From: JACRJW01 sp964359095
GTDB taxonomy: Bacteria; Patescibacteriota; Patescibacteriia; UBA9934; GWF2-40-263
Direction: 5' to 3'
DNA: 18,694 nt
NCBI GenBank assembly: GCA_964359095.1
Contig: CAYHRJ010000017.1
Span: 1 to 18,694, forward strand
Shown here piece by piece: positions 12,601 through 18,694 of the stretch. How positions within the stretch are numbered: position 1 is the first letter of the stretch; the number at the start of each line of letters is the position of its first letter. The notes below the pieces were generated by a model. It was not told the origin of the DNA. It did not search any database and saw only the letters and a list, made by a program, of their open reading frames with translations. A program made the position numbers and the translations under genes.

Positions 12601-13019
12601 TCTGCTTTGAGATACGTGGAGAGCGCGTTCACCACCGAGACACCAACACCGTGGAGTCCGCCAGAGACTTTGTAACCACCATCACCAAACTTTCCTCCGG
12701 CGTGGAGTTTGGTGAGCACGAGTTCAAGCGCCGAGACTTTGTACTGTGGATGCGTGTCCACAGGAATGCCACGTCCATGGTCTTCAACGGAAACGCGGTT
12801 GCCTGGCAAGAGGCGAAGGTTGATCTCTGTACCATGACCCGCCATTGCCTCATCAAACGAGTTGTCCATGACTTCCCAAATGAGGTGATGAAGTCCTTGG
12901 GGGCCCGTGGTGCCGATGTACATGCCGGGGCGTCGGCGGACAGGATCGAGTCCTTCAAGGACAGTGATTTGTTTAGCGCCGTATTCGTTCTGTGTCTTCG
13001 ATGGTTTTTTTGATGCCAT
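9690..13019 (-). CDS. gyrB: DNA gyrase subunit B containing an intein
   Basis: 1109 residues as translated, 675 after intein removal. The GHKL ATPase shows MDNSFDEAMAG (ATP-binding Asn/Glu), DHGRGIPVD and a G-rich GGYKVSGGLHGVGVSVVNALS; the TOPRIM domain shows FIVEGDSAGG and MTDADVDGAHIRTLLLTLF (acidic metal site); the C-terminal part shows QRYKGLGEMNPDQLW, typical of GyrB. A Lys/Glu-rich insert (DSGKNKKVDEVDKVEEVAEG) precedes it. The start is the ATG at 13019 (MASKKPS); the 46-residue extension is rejected. The intein lies exactly between EGDSAGG and SAKQGR, inside the TOPRIM active site. With GyrA, the enzyme introduces negative supercoils using ATP. The unit has its own promoter and terminator. 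Confidence 0.96.
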   Translation of the reverse strand: MASKKPSKTQNEYGAKQITVLEGLDPVRRRPGMYIGTTGPQGLHHLIWEVMDNSFDEAMAGHGTEINLRLLPGNRVSVEDHGRGIPVDTHPQYKVSALELVLTKLHAGGKFGDGGYKVSGGLHGVGVSVVNALSTYLKAEVKREGKLWEQEYSCGIPKGKVKAVGKATGTGTTITFEPDKSIFETTEFHLKTILDHLRQQAYLTKGIKLVVADERDEANHHVYAFYFEGGVASYVRHINHGKEAKHKNVFYVHKLDEATDVEVEVALQYTGEYYESVHCFANNITNPEGGSHLSGFRAAVTRELNNYARGKGLIKEKDQNLTGDDVREGLTAVISVKVKEPQFEGQTKAKLGNPEVRTAVESVFGEAFKIYLEEHPSDGEAIIMKCLLAAQARSAARAARETVLRKGALEGLTLPGKLSDCSSRDPMDSELFIVEGDSAGGCFSIDTRVALTDGRTPTFGELCQEEVQGKQNFCYTIKNDGSVGVAPIQNVRKTKSSAEVVKVTLDDGSEIVCTPDHRFLLRDGTYGEAAQLTEGTSLMPLRRQLSRKGKRITIDGYEMVYDPHALRWIFTHMLADEFNLTHGIYPMLEGAHRHHVDGNKLNNNPDNLIRLSKEEHLEHHRQLADQNLRRPDVLEKLRILKQTPAFREKIRNIMLRPEMRRQLSARAKKQWNNPEYKKTLGEKWRNFFEQNQQYQITNRNTLNEEQKKYWSEEKNRQAQSDRVKTYFTKHPETKEVLSIRADQQWNDAVLLDWRRKKTQEQWTPEFRVKRKETLNRTYFQKAMSILYDMYEGTGEVDVEHYQTVRTLLRDRSLLRVDTIIHRFFHDDREQFDQAVINYNHKVKRVERLGKQMDVYDLEVPETHNFALANGVFVHNSAKQGRNREHQAILPLKGKILNVERARLDKMLGNNEIKSLVIALGTNIGEGFDMTSLRYDKIIIMTDADVDGAHIRTLLLTLFYRYFPELIHKGHIYIAQSPLYRVNIGKNFRWAYSDDEKQKMIEELLKDSGKNKKVDEVDKVEEVAEGESETEQMDVSGVKVNIQRYKGLGEMNPDQLWTTTMDPATRVMKQVTVEDAERADEVFDILMGADVAPRKRFIQTHAKTVKNLDV
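10395..11696 (-). mobile_element. GyrB intein with HNH homing endonuclease (434 residues)
   Basis: It begins with Cys1 (CFSIDTRVALTDG, splicing block A), has TPDHRF at 73-78 (block B, with its conserved His) and ends with VYDLEVPETHNFALANGVFVHN (blocks F and G, terminal His-Asn); the +1 extein residue is Ser. The middle holds an HNH nuclease (HHVDGNKLNNNPDNLI at 153-168, EHLEHH at 174-179), followed by repeated helix modules of the NUMOD type (KKQWNNPEYKKTLGEKW, EQWTPEFRVKRKETL). All splicing residues are present, so it should be functional. Its DNA is more AT-rich than the exteins. Confidence 0.95.
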
Positions 13020-13028
13020 ATCGCCACC

Positions 13029-13057
13029 AGTGTACCTGAGCGGTTCGTTTTCTGGAA
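13029..13057 (-). promoter_or_regulatory. Candidate gyrB promoter
   Basis: TTCCAG (13052-13057), a 17-bp spacer, and TACACT (13029-13034). The predicted start near 13022 leaves almost no leader before the ATG at 13019. The -35 box is weak, as in some supercoiling-sensitive gyrase promoters; that link is inference. Confidence 0.4.
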
Positions 13058-13078
13058 GAGTTGATTTGTGTTTCGAAA

Positions 13079-13114
13079 GCGGACAGAATTTCGTGTATAC
13101 GAAAAATTGTCCGC
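13079..13114. promoter_or_regulatory. Inverted repeat upstream of gyrB
   Basis: GCGGACA (13079-13085) and TGTCCGC (13108-13114) flank an inner inverted repeat TTTCGT/ACGAAA around a short centre. It lies upstream of the candidate gyrB promoter. It could be an operator or a weak extra hairpin after the upstream unit. Confidence 0.4.
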
Positions 13115-13140
13115 ATGGGTCTTTGTGTACGTTCGTTCTT

Positions 13141-13169
13141 AAAAAGAAAAGCACCACGCGTGGTAGTGC
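13141..13169 (-). terminator. Terminator of the GC-rich gene 13216-14157
   Basis: On the minus strand a GCACTAC/GTGGTGC stem (13151-13169, one G-U pair) is followed by TTTTCTTTTT. It comes after the palindrome at 13180-13201. Confidence 0.75.
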
Positions 13170-13179
13170 CGTGTGCTAC

Positions 13180-13201
13180 AGGTGATCCGATCGGATCACC
13201 T
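13180..13201. repeat. Perfect 22-bp palindrome after the GC-rich gene
   Basis: AGGTGATCCGA and its exact complement, centred on CGATCG, lie between the stop codon and the terminator of the gene 13216-14157. Confidence 0.6.
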
Positions 13202-13215
13202 ATGCATGAGAGTCG

Positions 13216-14157
13216 CTAGACCAGGATTTCCCGCCCGCCGTCGGGCAGCGTGGATGGGAGGCGCTGCGGGTCGATGTTCGTGTCGACGACGTAGACGTTT
13301 CCGAAGTCCGGAATCTGACCGTCTTGATCGGTGATGAGATAGGTGGCTCCTCCCCGGCCGTTGCGTTTTTCCTCGGTCATGAACCGCGCGAGAAAGTGCG
13401 TCATGTCTCCACGCCAGATATCAATCTTGCGTTGGCTGTGGAAGGAGTAGATGAGGATCTTGTACTGCTGGAATGCAGTGGAGGGGTACAGCCTCCCCGA
13501 CTGGTACCCTTTCTCGATCACGACGACCCAGTCCGCCTTCACGATCTGTGTGCCGTCGGCGCTGACCGCTACGGCCTCGTCGAAGTCGCGCTCGGCATCT
13601 TCGCGGGCATTAGCGACGGCGGTGCGAGCCATACGGTTGAGGAACGTTCGGGCGGCATCGGCCTTGGGTCGCGCGCCATCGATCTCCGCGTTGAGGATCT
13701 CGAGGACGTCGCGGACAGTCGCTGTCTTGAGGGCGGCGATGGACCCGTCGACCGTGGTATGCGCGAGTGTGAACACCCAACCATGGAGGACCGCAACTGG
13801 ATTGCGATCGACGTAGTTGACCCACGGGTAGTAGATCTTCGCCTTGCCGGTCCTGAGGGCTTTCACGATCGTCTTGAATGCCATCTTGTTGTGCACACGA
13901 TGGAGCATCCAGTCCGGAATCTCGTTGGCTGGGGTGGCGGACCGCTCCAGCTCCTCGGCGGGATTCAGATCCTCCAGAGCCTCGTTGAAGTGCCTTCTGA
14001 ACGCCAGCGACCTGTCGAAGTTGATGGTGCCGGTCCATTCCGGATTGGCGAGCCACTCGGTGATGTCTGCACGGCCGAACATGGCAGGCTCGGCGAAGCG
14101 GGCGCGGACGAAGGCTTCGCGCAGTTCACTCATGGGTTTGTCGAAGAGCTGTCCCAT
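13216..14157 (-). CDS. GC-rich solitary gene, unknown function
   Basis: 313 residues from the ATG at 14157, chosen because AGGAG lies 5 nt upstream; a GTG at 14163 is in frame but overlaps that site. The family is not recognised. Residues 1-80 are acidic and helical. Residues 90-195 hold alternating helices (MAFKTIVKALRTGKAKIYYPWV, TVRDVLEILNAEI). Residues 205-313 are strand-rich: KADWVVVIEKGYQSGRLYP, ILIYSFHSQRK (SQRK at 241-244), DQDGQIPDFGNVYVVDT (279-282 and 290-292), ending in DGGREILV. The C-terminal motif order matches the gene at 2681-3313. No membrane segment is seen. It has its own promoter, a leader hairpin and a terminator, and a clearly higher GC content than gyrB next to it. Confidence 0.75.
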   Translation of the reverse strand: MGQLFDKPMSELREAFVRARFAEPAMFGRADITEWLANPEWTGTINFDRSLAFRRHFNEALEDLNPAEELERSATPANEIPDWMLHRVHNKMAFKTIVKALRTGKAKIYYPWVNYVDRNPVAVLHGWVFTLAHTTVDGSIAALKTATVRDVLEILNAEIDGARPKADAARTFLNRMARTAVANAREDAERDFDEAVAVSADGTQIVKADWVVVIEKGYQSGRLYPSTAFQQYKILIYSFHSQRKIDIWRGDMTHFLARFMTEEKRNGRGGATYLITDQDGQIPDFGNVYVVDTNIDPQRLPSTLPDGGREILV

Positions 14158-14217
14158 TGTCACTCCTGTTCTACCATGGTCGCCTTGGTTTCTAGGCCGT
14201 TGGCGACAGTTGACGTT

Positions 14218-14242
14218 TCTCCGTGTCGGGATGACGCGGAGA
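14218..14242 (-). promoter_or_regulatory. Leader hairpin of the GC-rich gene 13216-14157
   Basis: TCTCCG (14218-14223) and CGGAGA (14237-14242) with an inner GTC/GAC pair around GGGAT. It falls near the predicted 5' end of a leader of about 80 nt, unusually long for this window. Confidence 0.45.
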
Positions 14243-14246
14243 TGAT

Positions 14247-14275
14247 AGTGAACTAGAAAATGGAGGAATTGTCAA
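14247..14275 (-). promoter_or_regulatory. Candidate promoter of the GC-rich gene 13216-14157
   Basis: A perfect TTGACA (14270-14275), a 17-bp spacer, and a weak TTCACT (14247-14252). The third palindrome copy begins 7 bp upstream of the -35 box. Confidence 0.45.
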
Positions 14276-14282
14276 CCGACGT

Positions 14283-14308
14283 GGCACGTCGCTCGCGAGC
14301 GACGTGCC
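14283..14308. repeat. Dispersed 26-bp palindrome, copy 3
   Basis: A perfect palindrome with half-site GGCACGTCGCTCG. Compared with copy 1, the central T/A pair is changed to C/G on both sides, so symmetry is kept. It lies between divergent promoters and covers the -35 region of the rightward one. Confidence 0.85.
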
Positions 14309-14309
14309 G

Positions 14310-14318
14310 TGGTATACT
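14310..14318 (+). promoter_or_regulatory. Extended -10 promoter of the rodA operon
   Basis: TGGTATACT: an extended -10 element with no TTGACA-like box 17 bp upstream, where the palindrome lies instead. Transcription would start at about 14325, one or two bases before the ATG at 14327, giving a leaderless message. Confidence 0.6.
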
Positions 14319-14326
14319 TTTTCATT

Positions 14327-15250
14327 ATGGACAACGGAGGCTTCCTACTTGAAGAAGAAAAAGAATCGCGGCGGATGCATCGCCTGTCCTTATGGTGGGT
14401 TGAGCATCGTGCGTTTTTGCGGCGGCTTGGATACAGCGTGTTCATTGCGGTGGACGCGATTGTTTTGTTGTTTGCGTTGTTTCATCTGATGGATGCGTTT
14501 GCCTTGAGCTATGATCAAGAACAGCGCGTTGTGTACGAGATGGTCGTGCAGGGACAATCGGATTTGCGCAGTTACACGCTTGCCAACAAGGCTGACGATC
14601 TGGAGCGATCTGAAGCGCGCGTGATTTCTATTGGGAGTGATCGGTACGATCTCTACGCAACGCTCTTGAATCCCAACGACGATTGGTGGGCGGAGTTTAC
14701 CTACATGTTCAATACTGATCTGGGAGCAACAGAGTCAGTCAGTGGATTCATTTTGCCTGGGGAAGAAAAGCCGATTGTGAAATTTGCCTACGAGTCCACG
14801 ATTCCTGTGACGACCGCAGAGCTCACGATCGGGGAGATCACTTGGCATCGCGTTGATCATCATTTGATTCCTGACTACGAAACGTTTGCGTCAGAGCATC
14901 TGAATCTCATTGTGGAAAACGCCCAGTTTACAAAGGAAGTGAATGCGAATAACGATGCGTATGGACGGTCGAGTTTCACGGTCACAAATAAGACAGCTTA
15001 TAGTTATTATGAGCCAACGTTTTATGTTCTGTTGAAGCGTGGCTCCTCGGTGGTGGGTGTGAATCGTGCGACGCTTTCAGAACTTGAAAGTGGAGAGAGC
15101 AAGGATGTGGTGCTCAACTGGTTTGGTACGCTTCCATCCGTGAGTGAAGTGGAAATTGTTTTGGAGTTGAATGTGTTTGATCTGTCCATTTATAAAGCCT
15201 TAGAGGGGGAGAGCACGCGAGATACACGTACGCGCGTTTTCCGGCGATGA
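14327..15250 (+). CDS. Single-pass membrane protein, FxLYD-like exterior domain
   Basis: 307 residues from the ATG at 14327; a GTG at 14309 is in frame but lies upstream of the -10 box. Residues 1-35 are a basic cytoplasmic segment, 36-60 one membrane helix (SVFIAVDAIVLLFALFHLMDAF), and the rest is exterior. Two beta-rich repeats are suggested: ISIGSDRYDLYATLLNPNDDWWAEFTYMF (about 98-126) and FTVTNKTAYSYYEPTFYVLLKRGSSVVGVN, each resembling FxLYD domains with their YD.YATL.NPN pattern. The function is not known. Its stop overlaps the rodA start as ATGA, so the two are translationally coupled, and a role in the cell envelope beside RodA is inferred. Confidence 0.8.
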   Translation: MDNGGFLLEEEKESRRMHRLSLWWVEHRAFLRRLGYSVFIAVDAIVLLFALFHLMDAFALSYDQEQRVVYEMVVQGQSDLRSYTLANKADDLERSEARVISIGSDRYDLYATLLNPNDDWWAEFTYMFNTDLGATESVSGFILPGEEKPIVKFAYESTIPVTTAELTIGEITWHRVDHHLIPDYETFASEHLNLIVENAQFTKEVNANNDAYGRSSFTVTNKTAYSYYEPTFYVLLKRGSSVVGVNRATLSELESGESKDVVLNWFGTLPSVSEVEIVLELNVFDLSIYKALEGESTRDTRTRVFRR

Positions 15251-16398
15251 GCTTGCGTCATTCACCACGTCTTTTTCATATGTTGCGGCAGCTTCGATCA
15301 GCTGACTGGTTGTTGCTGTTTTCGGTGTTCACGCTTCTTCTGTTTGGACTCGCGGCGATTTATTCCGTGGAGCTTTCCCAGGACGTTGCTTCTTTTGTCC
15401 AGGTTAAAAAGCAAATGATCGCTATCGTTGTTGGCACTGTGTTTTTGCTTCTCATTGCTCTTTCAAATTATAGACTGTTGCAGAATTACGCGCTTGCTTT
15501 TTACTGCTTGTGCATAAGTCTTCTTGTTCTCGTGCTCGTGTTTGGCGAGACGATTCGTGGCTCGACTGGTTGGTTTGTGTTTGGTCCCGTGAGTTTTCAA
15601 CCTGTGGAGATGATGAAGGTTGGTCTCATCATAGCCCTTTCAACCTATTTTGCTCGCCGGGCTGTGCGGCCATTGCGCCTCCGAAGTCTTTTGAAGAGTG
15701 GTCTGATCGTGTTGCTGCCTGTGGTTCTTGTTTTGCAGGAACCAGATTTTGGATCCGCGTCCGTTCTTCTGGGTACTTGGTTTCTTTTTCTTCTTTTTAT
15801 TGGAATGCCTTGGCGCTACATCATCTCTATCATTCTGCTCATGAGTTTGGCGTTTGGAGCGAGCTGGTTATTTTTATTTGAAGATTACCAACAGTCTCGG
15901 ATCATGACGTTCATTGATCCCAGCATGGATCCACTCGGTCAAGGATACAATGTGACCCAAGCGATCATCGCCATTGGTTCAGGTGGATTGTTAGGAAGTG
16001 GACTTGGTTTTGGAACGCAAAGTCAGCTGAAGTTTTTGCCTGAGTCTCAGACAGATTTTATTTTTGCTGTCATTGCTGAGGAGCTTGGGTTTTTAGGTGT
16101 GATGCTTGTGCTTGCGTCATTTGCCTTCCTGTTTTTTCGCCTGAGTCGCCACGTCGTGAACGCCTATGATGACTTTACGAGCTATCTCGTGTTGGGAGCA
16201 GGCAGCGTTTTTTTTCTTCAGTTCCTCGTCAATATTGGAATGAATCTTGGGCTGTTCCCTGTGACTGGCATTGGGTTGCCTTTTGTCAGCTACGGGGGAA
16301 GTTCTCTTGTGGCGATGATGGCGCTTATTGGCATCGTAGAGAGTATTGCGTTGCGGCGCAGGAGTGGGCATGAGGGGAGGCATGTGGTATCCTCATGA
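15247..16398 (+). CDS. rodA: Peptidoglycan glycosyltransferase RodA (SEDS family)
   Basis: 383 residues, normal length, with many hydrophobic membrane helices. SEDS hallmarks are GSTGWFVFGPVSFQPVEMMKVGL (about 99-121), LQEPDFGSASVLLGTW (periplasmic loop with the catalytic-type Asp, about 152-170), GQGYNVTQAIIAIGSGGLLGSG, and GTQSQLKFLPESQTDFIFAVIAEELGFLG, which favours RodA over FtsW, and GLFPVTGIGLPFVSYGGSS near the end. RodA polymerises glycan strands from lipid II during elongation and needs a partner class B PBP, which is not in this window. It overlaps the upstream membrane-protein gene by 4 nt. Confidence 0.93.
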   Translation: MSLRHSPRLFHMLRQLRSADWLLLFSVFTLLLFGLAAIYSVELSQDVASFVQVKKQMIAIVVGTVFLLLIALSNYRLLQNYALAFYCLCISLLVLVLVFGETIRGSTGWFVFGPVSFQPVEMMKVGLIIALSTYFARRAVRPLRLRSLLKSGLIVLLPVVLVLQEPDFGSASVLLGTWFLFLLFIGMPWRYIISIILLMSLAFGASWLFLFEDYQQSRIMTFIDPSMDPLGQGYNVTQAIIAIGSGGLLGSGLGFGTQSQLKFLPESQTDFIFAVIAEELGFLGVMLVLASFAFLFFRLSRHVVNAYDDFTSYLVLGAGSVFFLQFLVNIGMNLGLFPVTGIGLPFVSYGGSSLVAMMALIGIVESIALRRRSGHEGRHVVSS

Positions 16399-16418
16399 TA
16401 AGTGAGGGATCCTTTTAG
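16386..16418 (+). terminator. Weak terminator after rodA
   Basis: ATCCTCA (16389-16395) pairs with TGAGGGAT (16403-16410) with one bulged G; the outer GG/CC also pair, and TTTTAG follows. The rodA stop codon lies in the loop. It is probably only partly efficient. Confidence 0.4.
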
Positions 16419-16427
16419 TGAATCACT

Positions 16428-16838
16428 ATGTCTATCATGTCTGAATCCGATCTTTGGAGCGAAGGACTGAAACTGGTTTCTTTTTGTCCAGTATGCGAAA
16501 CGCGTTACCACCCCATGCAAGCGCGTGTGTTGGCAGGAAGAGGAGAGACACAGCTTTTGCACGTTCAATGTCGCAAGTGTCAAAATTCCATTTTGGCGCT
16601 TGTGCAAGTGAATCAGGCTGGTGCCAGTTCGGTTGGTCTTCTTACTGATTTGTGTTACGAGGATGTGGTTCGTTTCAGGACATCACCCACCGTTACCATT
16701 GATGACGTCATAGAGATCCATCGTTTTTTGGGAGGGTCGCAGTTGGAAGAAGCGTTCGGTCGCGCCTCACGCCATCAGGTCAGCCGTGTGCACAGAAAAC
16801 GCGTGAAACAGCTTCAAGCAGAAACAACGGCGCGGTAA
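16428..16838 (+). CDS. Zinc-ribbon protein of unknown function
   Basis: 136 residues. Two CxxC pairs (C20-P-V-C23 and C48-R-K-C51) form a zinc ribbon in the N-terminal half. A hydrophobic strand (SILALVQVN) follows. The C-terminal half is helical: TVTIDDVIEIHRFLGGSQLEEAF (about 88-110), then a very basic tail. The arrangement suggests a nucleic-acid- or protein-binding role, but no named family is recognised. The start may be 16428 or the ATG at 16437. It lies 29 nt after rodA, beyond a weak terminator, so partial read-through from the rodA operon is likely. Confidence 0.78.
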   Translation: MSIMSESDLWSEGLKLVSFCPVCETRYHPMQARVLAGRGETQLLHVQCRKCQNSILALVQVNQAGASSVGLLTDLCYEDVVRFRTSPTVTIDDVIEIHRFLGGSQLEEAFGRASRHQVSRVHRKRVKQLQAETTAR

Positions 16839-16849
16839 TCCCGTGCCGC

Positions 16850-16878
16850 TTGACTTTTCATGAACCGTCGAGCACAAT
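16850..16878 (+). promoter_or_regulatory. Promoter of rplY
   Basis: TTGACT (16850-16855), a 17-bp spacer, and CACAAT (16873-16878), with the start codon at 16897. Confidence 0.5.
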
Positions 16879-16896
16879 GTCGCCGAAATCTATTTT

Positions 16897-17604
16897 ATGA
16901 ATACACTTACACTGCAAGCAAAAGTCAGAACAGAAGTGGGTCGTAAGACCAATGTGTTGCGAGCACAAGGCTTGGTTCCTGCGGTCGTGTACGGCGCAGA
17001 TACAGAACCACAGTCCATTGTGATCGACCGCAATCAGTTTGCCAAAATGTACAAAGCCGCTGGCGAGTCTTCGCTCGTCGAACTTGTCATCGATGGCAAG
17101 AATGCTTTGCATGTCCTCATCCACGATTACCAAACCGATCCACTGCGCGACGAGGTGACGCATGTCGATTTTCAATCCGTGGACATGAAGAAAGAAATTG
17201 AAGCAGAAATTCAATTGAAGTTTGTTGGAGAGTCGCCTGCTGTGAAAGCGCTCGGCGGCACGCTGATGGCCTCATTGGACGAGGTGAAGGTGAAGTGTCT
17301 GCCTTCCAAACTCGTGCGTGATATTGAAGTCGACATCAGCAAGCTTGTAACATTTGACGATGCGATTCGACTTTCAGATCTTGTCATCCCAGAGGGTGTG
17401 GTTATTTTGGATGACTTGCATCTGACAGTGGTAAGCGTAACCGCGCCTCGTACAGAGGAAGAGTTGAAAGCATTGAATGAGACTGTCGTAGAAGACGTGA
17501 CAGGTGTGGCCGTGGAAAAGAAGAAGGAAGACGCCGCTGAGGGTGAAGAGGCTGCGGTTCCTGTGGCAGATAAGAAAGAAGAGAAAAAAGCTGATAAGAA
17601 ATAA
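16897..17604 (+). CDS. rplY: 50S ribosomal protein L25/general stress protein Ctc (bL25)
   Basis: 235 residues, the long Ctc form. The 5S rRNA-binding L25 domain covers about 1-92 (LQAKVRTEVGRKTNVLRAQGLVPAVVYG, ending in VTHVDFQSVD). The Ctc-type TL5 beta domain covers about 95-185 (IQLKFVGESPAVKALGGTL, EVDISKLVTFDDAIRLSDLVIPEGV). A Lys/Glu-rich disordered tail follows from about 200. bL25 stabilises 5S rRNA in the central protuberance. It has its own promoter, and the DUF3048 gene follows after a 1-nt gap. Confidence 0.95.
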   Translation: MNTLTLQAKVRTEVGRKTNVLRAQGLVPAVVYGADTEPQSIVIDRNQFAKMYKAAGESSLVELVIDGKNALHVLIHDYQTDPLRDEVTHVDFQSVDMKKEIEAEIQLKFVGESPAVKALGGTLMASLDEVKVKCLPSKLVRDIEVDISKLVTFDDAIRLSDLVIPEGVVILDDLHLTVVSVTAPRTEEELKALNETVVEDVTGVAVEKKKEDAAEGEEAAVPVADKKEEKKADKK

Positions 17605-17605
17605 C

Positions 17606-18685
17606 ATGACATTCAAGTGGGCAATCAAACGCCTGAAGAAAACCGACCGGCTCACGTTGGTCGGTCTTCTTATTGTTGTGAGTTTGGCAATCCTGGTAAC
17701 GCTTGTTCTTCCGAAGTTTGTGTTTCGATCCTCACCACCTCTGATCAACACGCAAGAGAAAGATCAAGCTGCGCTCTATCGCCATCCACTCACAGGCGCG
17801 GCGATGTACGAACCTCTTGTCGAGTTGCCTCATGTGTTCAGTGTTATGATCGACAACCACGAAGAGGCTTGGCCACTGTCAGGAATCGATCAGGCATTCC
17901 TCGTAATCGAAGTGCCTGTGGAAGCAGCGATTCCCAGACTGCTCGCATTTTTTACAGAGGAGCAGGTGGTCGAGGAGATCGGTCCTGTGCGCTCCGCTCG
18001 TCCGTACTTTCTCGACTGGGCAAATGAACTCGATGCATTGTATGCGCACGTGGGTGGATCAAACGCCGCGCTCGATCTCATTGCCTCTGGTGGCACGTTT
18101 GATTTGAATCAATACTGGTGGGGAGAATATTTTTGGCGCTCATCGTATCGTTACGCTCCGCACAACGTTCTCACATCAACAGAGCTTCTGCGAGCGTTTG
18201 TGAGTCTCCGCACAGAAGCCGGTGTGGCACCAGAGCGACTGTACGATTTGTGGAAGTTTAAGGATCCTGAGCCTGCACAAGCGCTGTCGTCTCTACATGT
18301 CGATTTTGACGGAACGATTTATCTGGTCGATTGGACGTACGATGTAGAGCAAGGATTGTATGTCCGTTCACAGGCTGGTGCGCCGCATATCACAAGCACA
18401 GGCGAATACATCACCGCAGATAACGTCGTGGTCGTCGTGACGGACATCGAGATTTTAGATAACGTCGGACGTCGTTCTGTGCGAACAATTGGAGAATGGG
18501 ATGCGTATGTTTTCCAAGACGGTCACGCTATTGAAGCGACATGGAGGAAACCGTCCGCAACTGAGCGATTAAAATTTTACGGCCGCGCGAGCGGCGAGGA
18601 GATCGTGATGAATGCGGGTGTCACATGGATTGAGGTGGTAGGGAGCGAGGAGAATGTCGTCATAACTCCTTGTGTGAAACACTAA
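17606..18685 (+). CDS. DUF3048 (YerB-like) membrane-anchored protein
   Basis: 359 residues from the ATG at 17606; a longer frame starting at 17504 runs inside rplY and is rejected. Residues 1-14 are basic, and 15-37 form a membrane anchor (LTLVGLLIVVSLAILVTLVL). The DUF3048 core follows: HPLTGA, FSVMIDNHEEAWPLSGIDQAFLVIE, EEIGPVRSARPYFLDWANELDALYAHVGGSNAALDLI (about 130-167) and RYAPHNVLTSTELL. Unlike many relatives it has no lipobox Cys. The C-terminal domain carries GEWDAYVFQDGHAIEATWRKPS and GVTWIEVV, typical of the second domain of the family. The molecular function is unknown; a cell-envelope role is inferred from the anchor. It is translationally linked to rplY by the 1-nt gap. Confidence 0.9.
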   Translation: MTFKWAIKRLKKTDRLTLVGLLIVVSLAILVTLVLPKFVFRSSPPLINTQEKDQAALYRHPLTGAAMYEPLVELPHVFSVMIDNHEEAWPLSGIDQAFLVIEVPVEAAIPRLLAFFTEEQVVEEIGPVRSARPYFLDWANELDALYAHVGGSNAALDLIASGGTFDLNQYWWGEYFWRSSYRYAPHNVLTSTELLRAFVSLRTEAGVAPERLYDLWKFKDPEPAQALSSLHVDFDGTIYLVDWTYDVEQGLYVRSQAGAPHITSTGEYITADNVVVVVTDIEILDNVGRRSVRTIGEWDAYVFQDGHAIEATWRKPSATERLKFYGRASGEEIVMNAGVTWIEVVGSEENVVITPCVKH

Positions 18686-18694
18686 CCCGCCATT

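Noticed and set aside
13020..13157. 46-residue N-terminal extension of GyrB
   Set aside because: It spans the candidate promoter and hairpin; GyrB homology starts just after MASKKPS at 13019.
13324..14256. 310-codon frame on the plus strand, antisense to the GC-rich gene
   Set aside because: A codon shadow of the minus-strand gene, which has the promoter, Shine-Dalgarno site and terminator.

Overview
The window looks like a chromosomal segment of a member of the Patescibacteria (Candidate Phyla Radiation). This is inferred from short intergenic gaps, several genes with little or no leader and no clear Shine-Dalgarno sequence, a four-helix-bundle gene set in G/A-rich repeats, abundant small dispersed hairpin repeats, and an intein in gyrB. 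The standard code fits every gene: no long frame needs UGA read as an amino acid. A more precise lineage cannot be given from the sequence alone.

Layout. 1-1603: a leftward operon of two small helical proteins and a Pro/Ala-rich protein with an FtsK-gamma-like winged helix; it diverges from a zinc-dependent CMP/dCMP-deaminase-like gene (1590-2306). 2311-3570: terminators, an unusual tRNA gene (2405-2481), a GC-rich solitary gene (2681-3313) and a folded 96-nt element (3429-3524). 3571-4612: a dCTP deaminase/dUTPase family gene and a small GC-rich gene with its own promoter and terminator. 4735-7387: the conserved secE-nusG-rplK-rplA operon, transcribed leftward, with a four-helix-bundle gene bounded by perfect 35-bp inverted repeats inserted between secE and nusG, and a 92-nt inverted repeat between rplK and rplA. 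7431-9585: an IS110-like protein gene preceded by about 670 nt of non-coding, highly folded sequence that has its own promoter and terminator. 9690-13057: gyrB interrupted by a 434-residue HNH intein. 13141-14275: another GC-rich solitary gene. 14310-18685: a rightward block with a membrane protein, rodA, a zinc-ribbon protein, rplY (bL25) and a DUF3048 protein.

Two layers are mixed. The conserved core covers translation, secretion, DNA topology, cell wall and nucleotide pool genes. Between the core units sit compact accessory units, most with their own promoter and strong terminator, and dispersed repeats: a 26-bp palindrome in three copies (two directly upstream of promoter -35 boxes), G/A-rich inverted repeats, and a hairpin family that also serves as terminators.

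The strongest candidates for undescribed biology are the roughly 670-nt RNA that starts at a promoter, ends at a terminator and abuts the start codon of an IS110-like protein lacking recognisable catalytic residues, and the four-helix-bundle element whose 35-bp arms reach into its own start and stop codons inside an essential operon.
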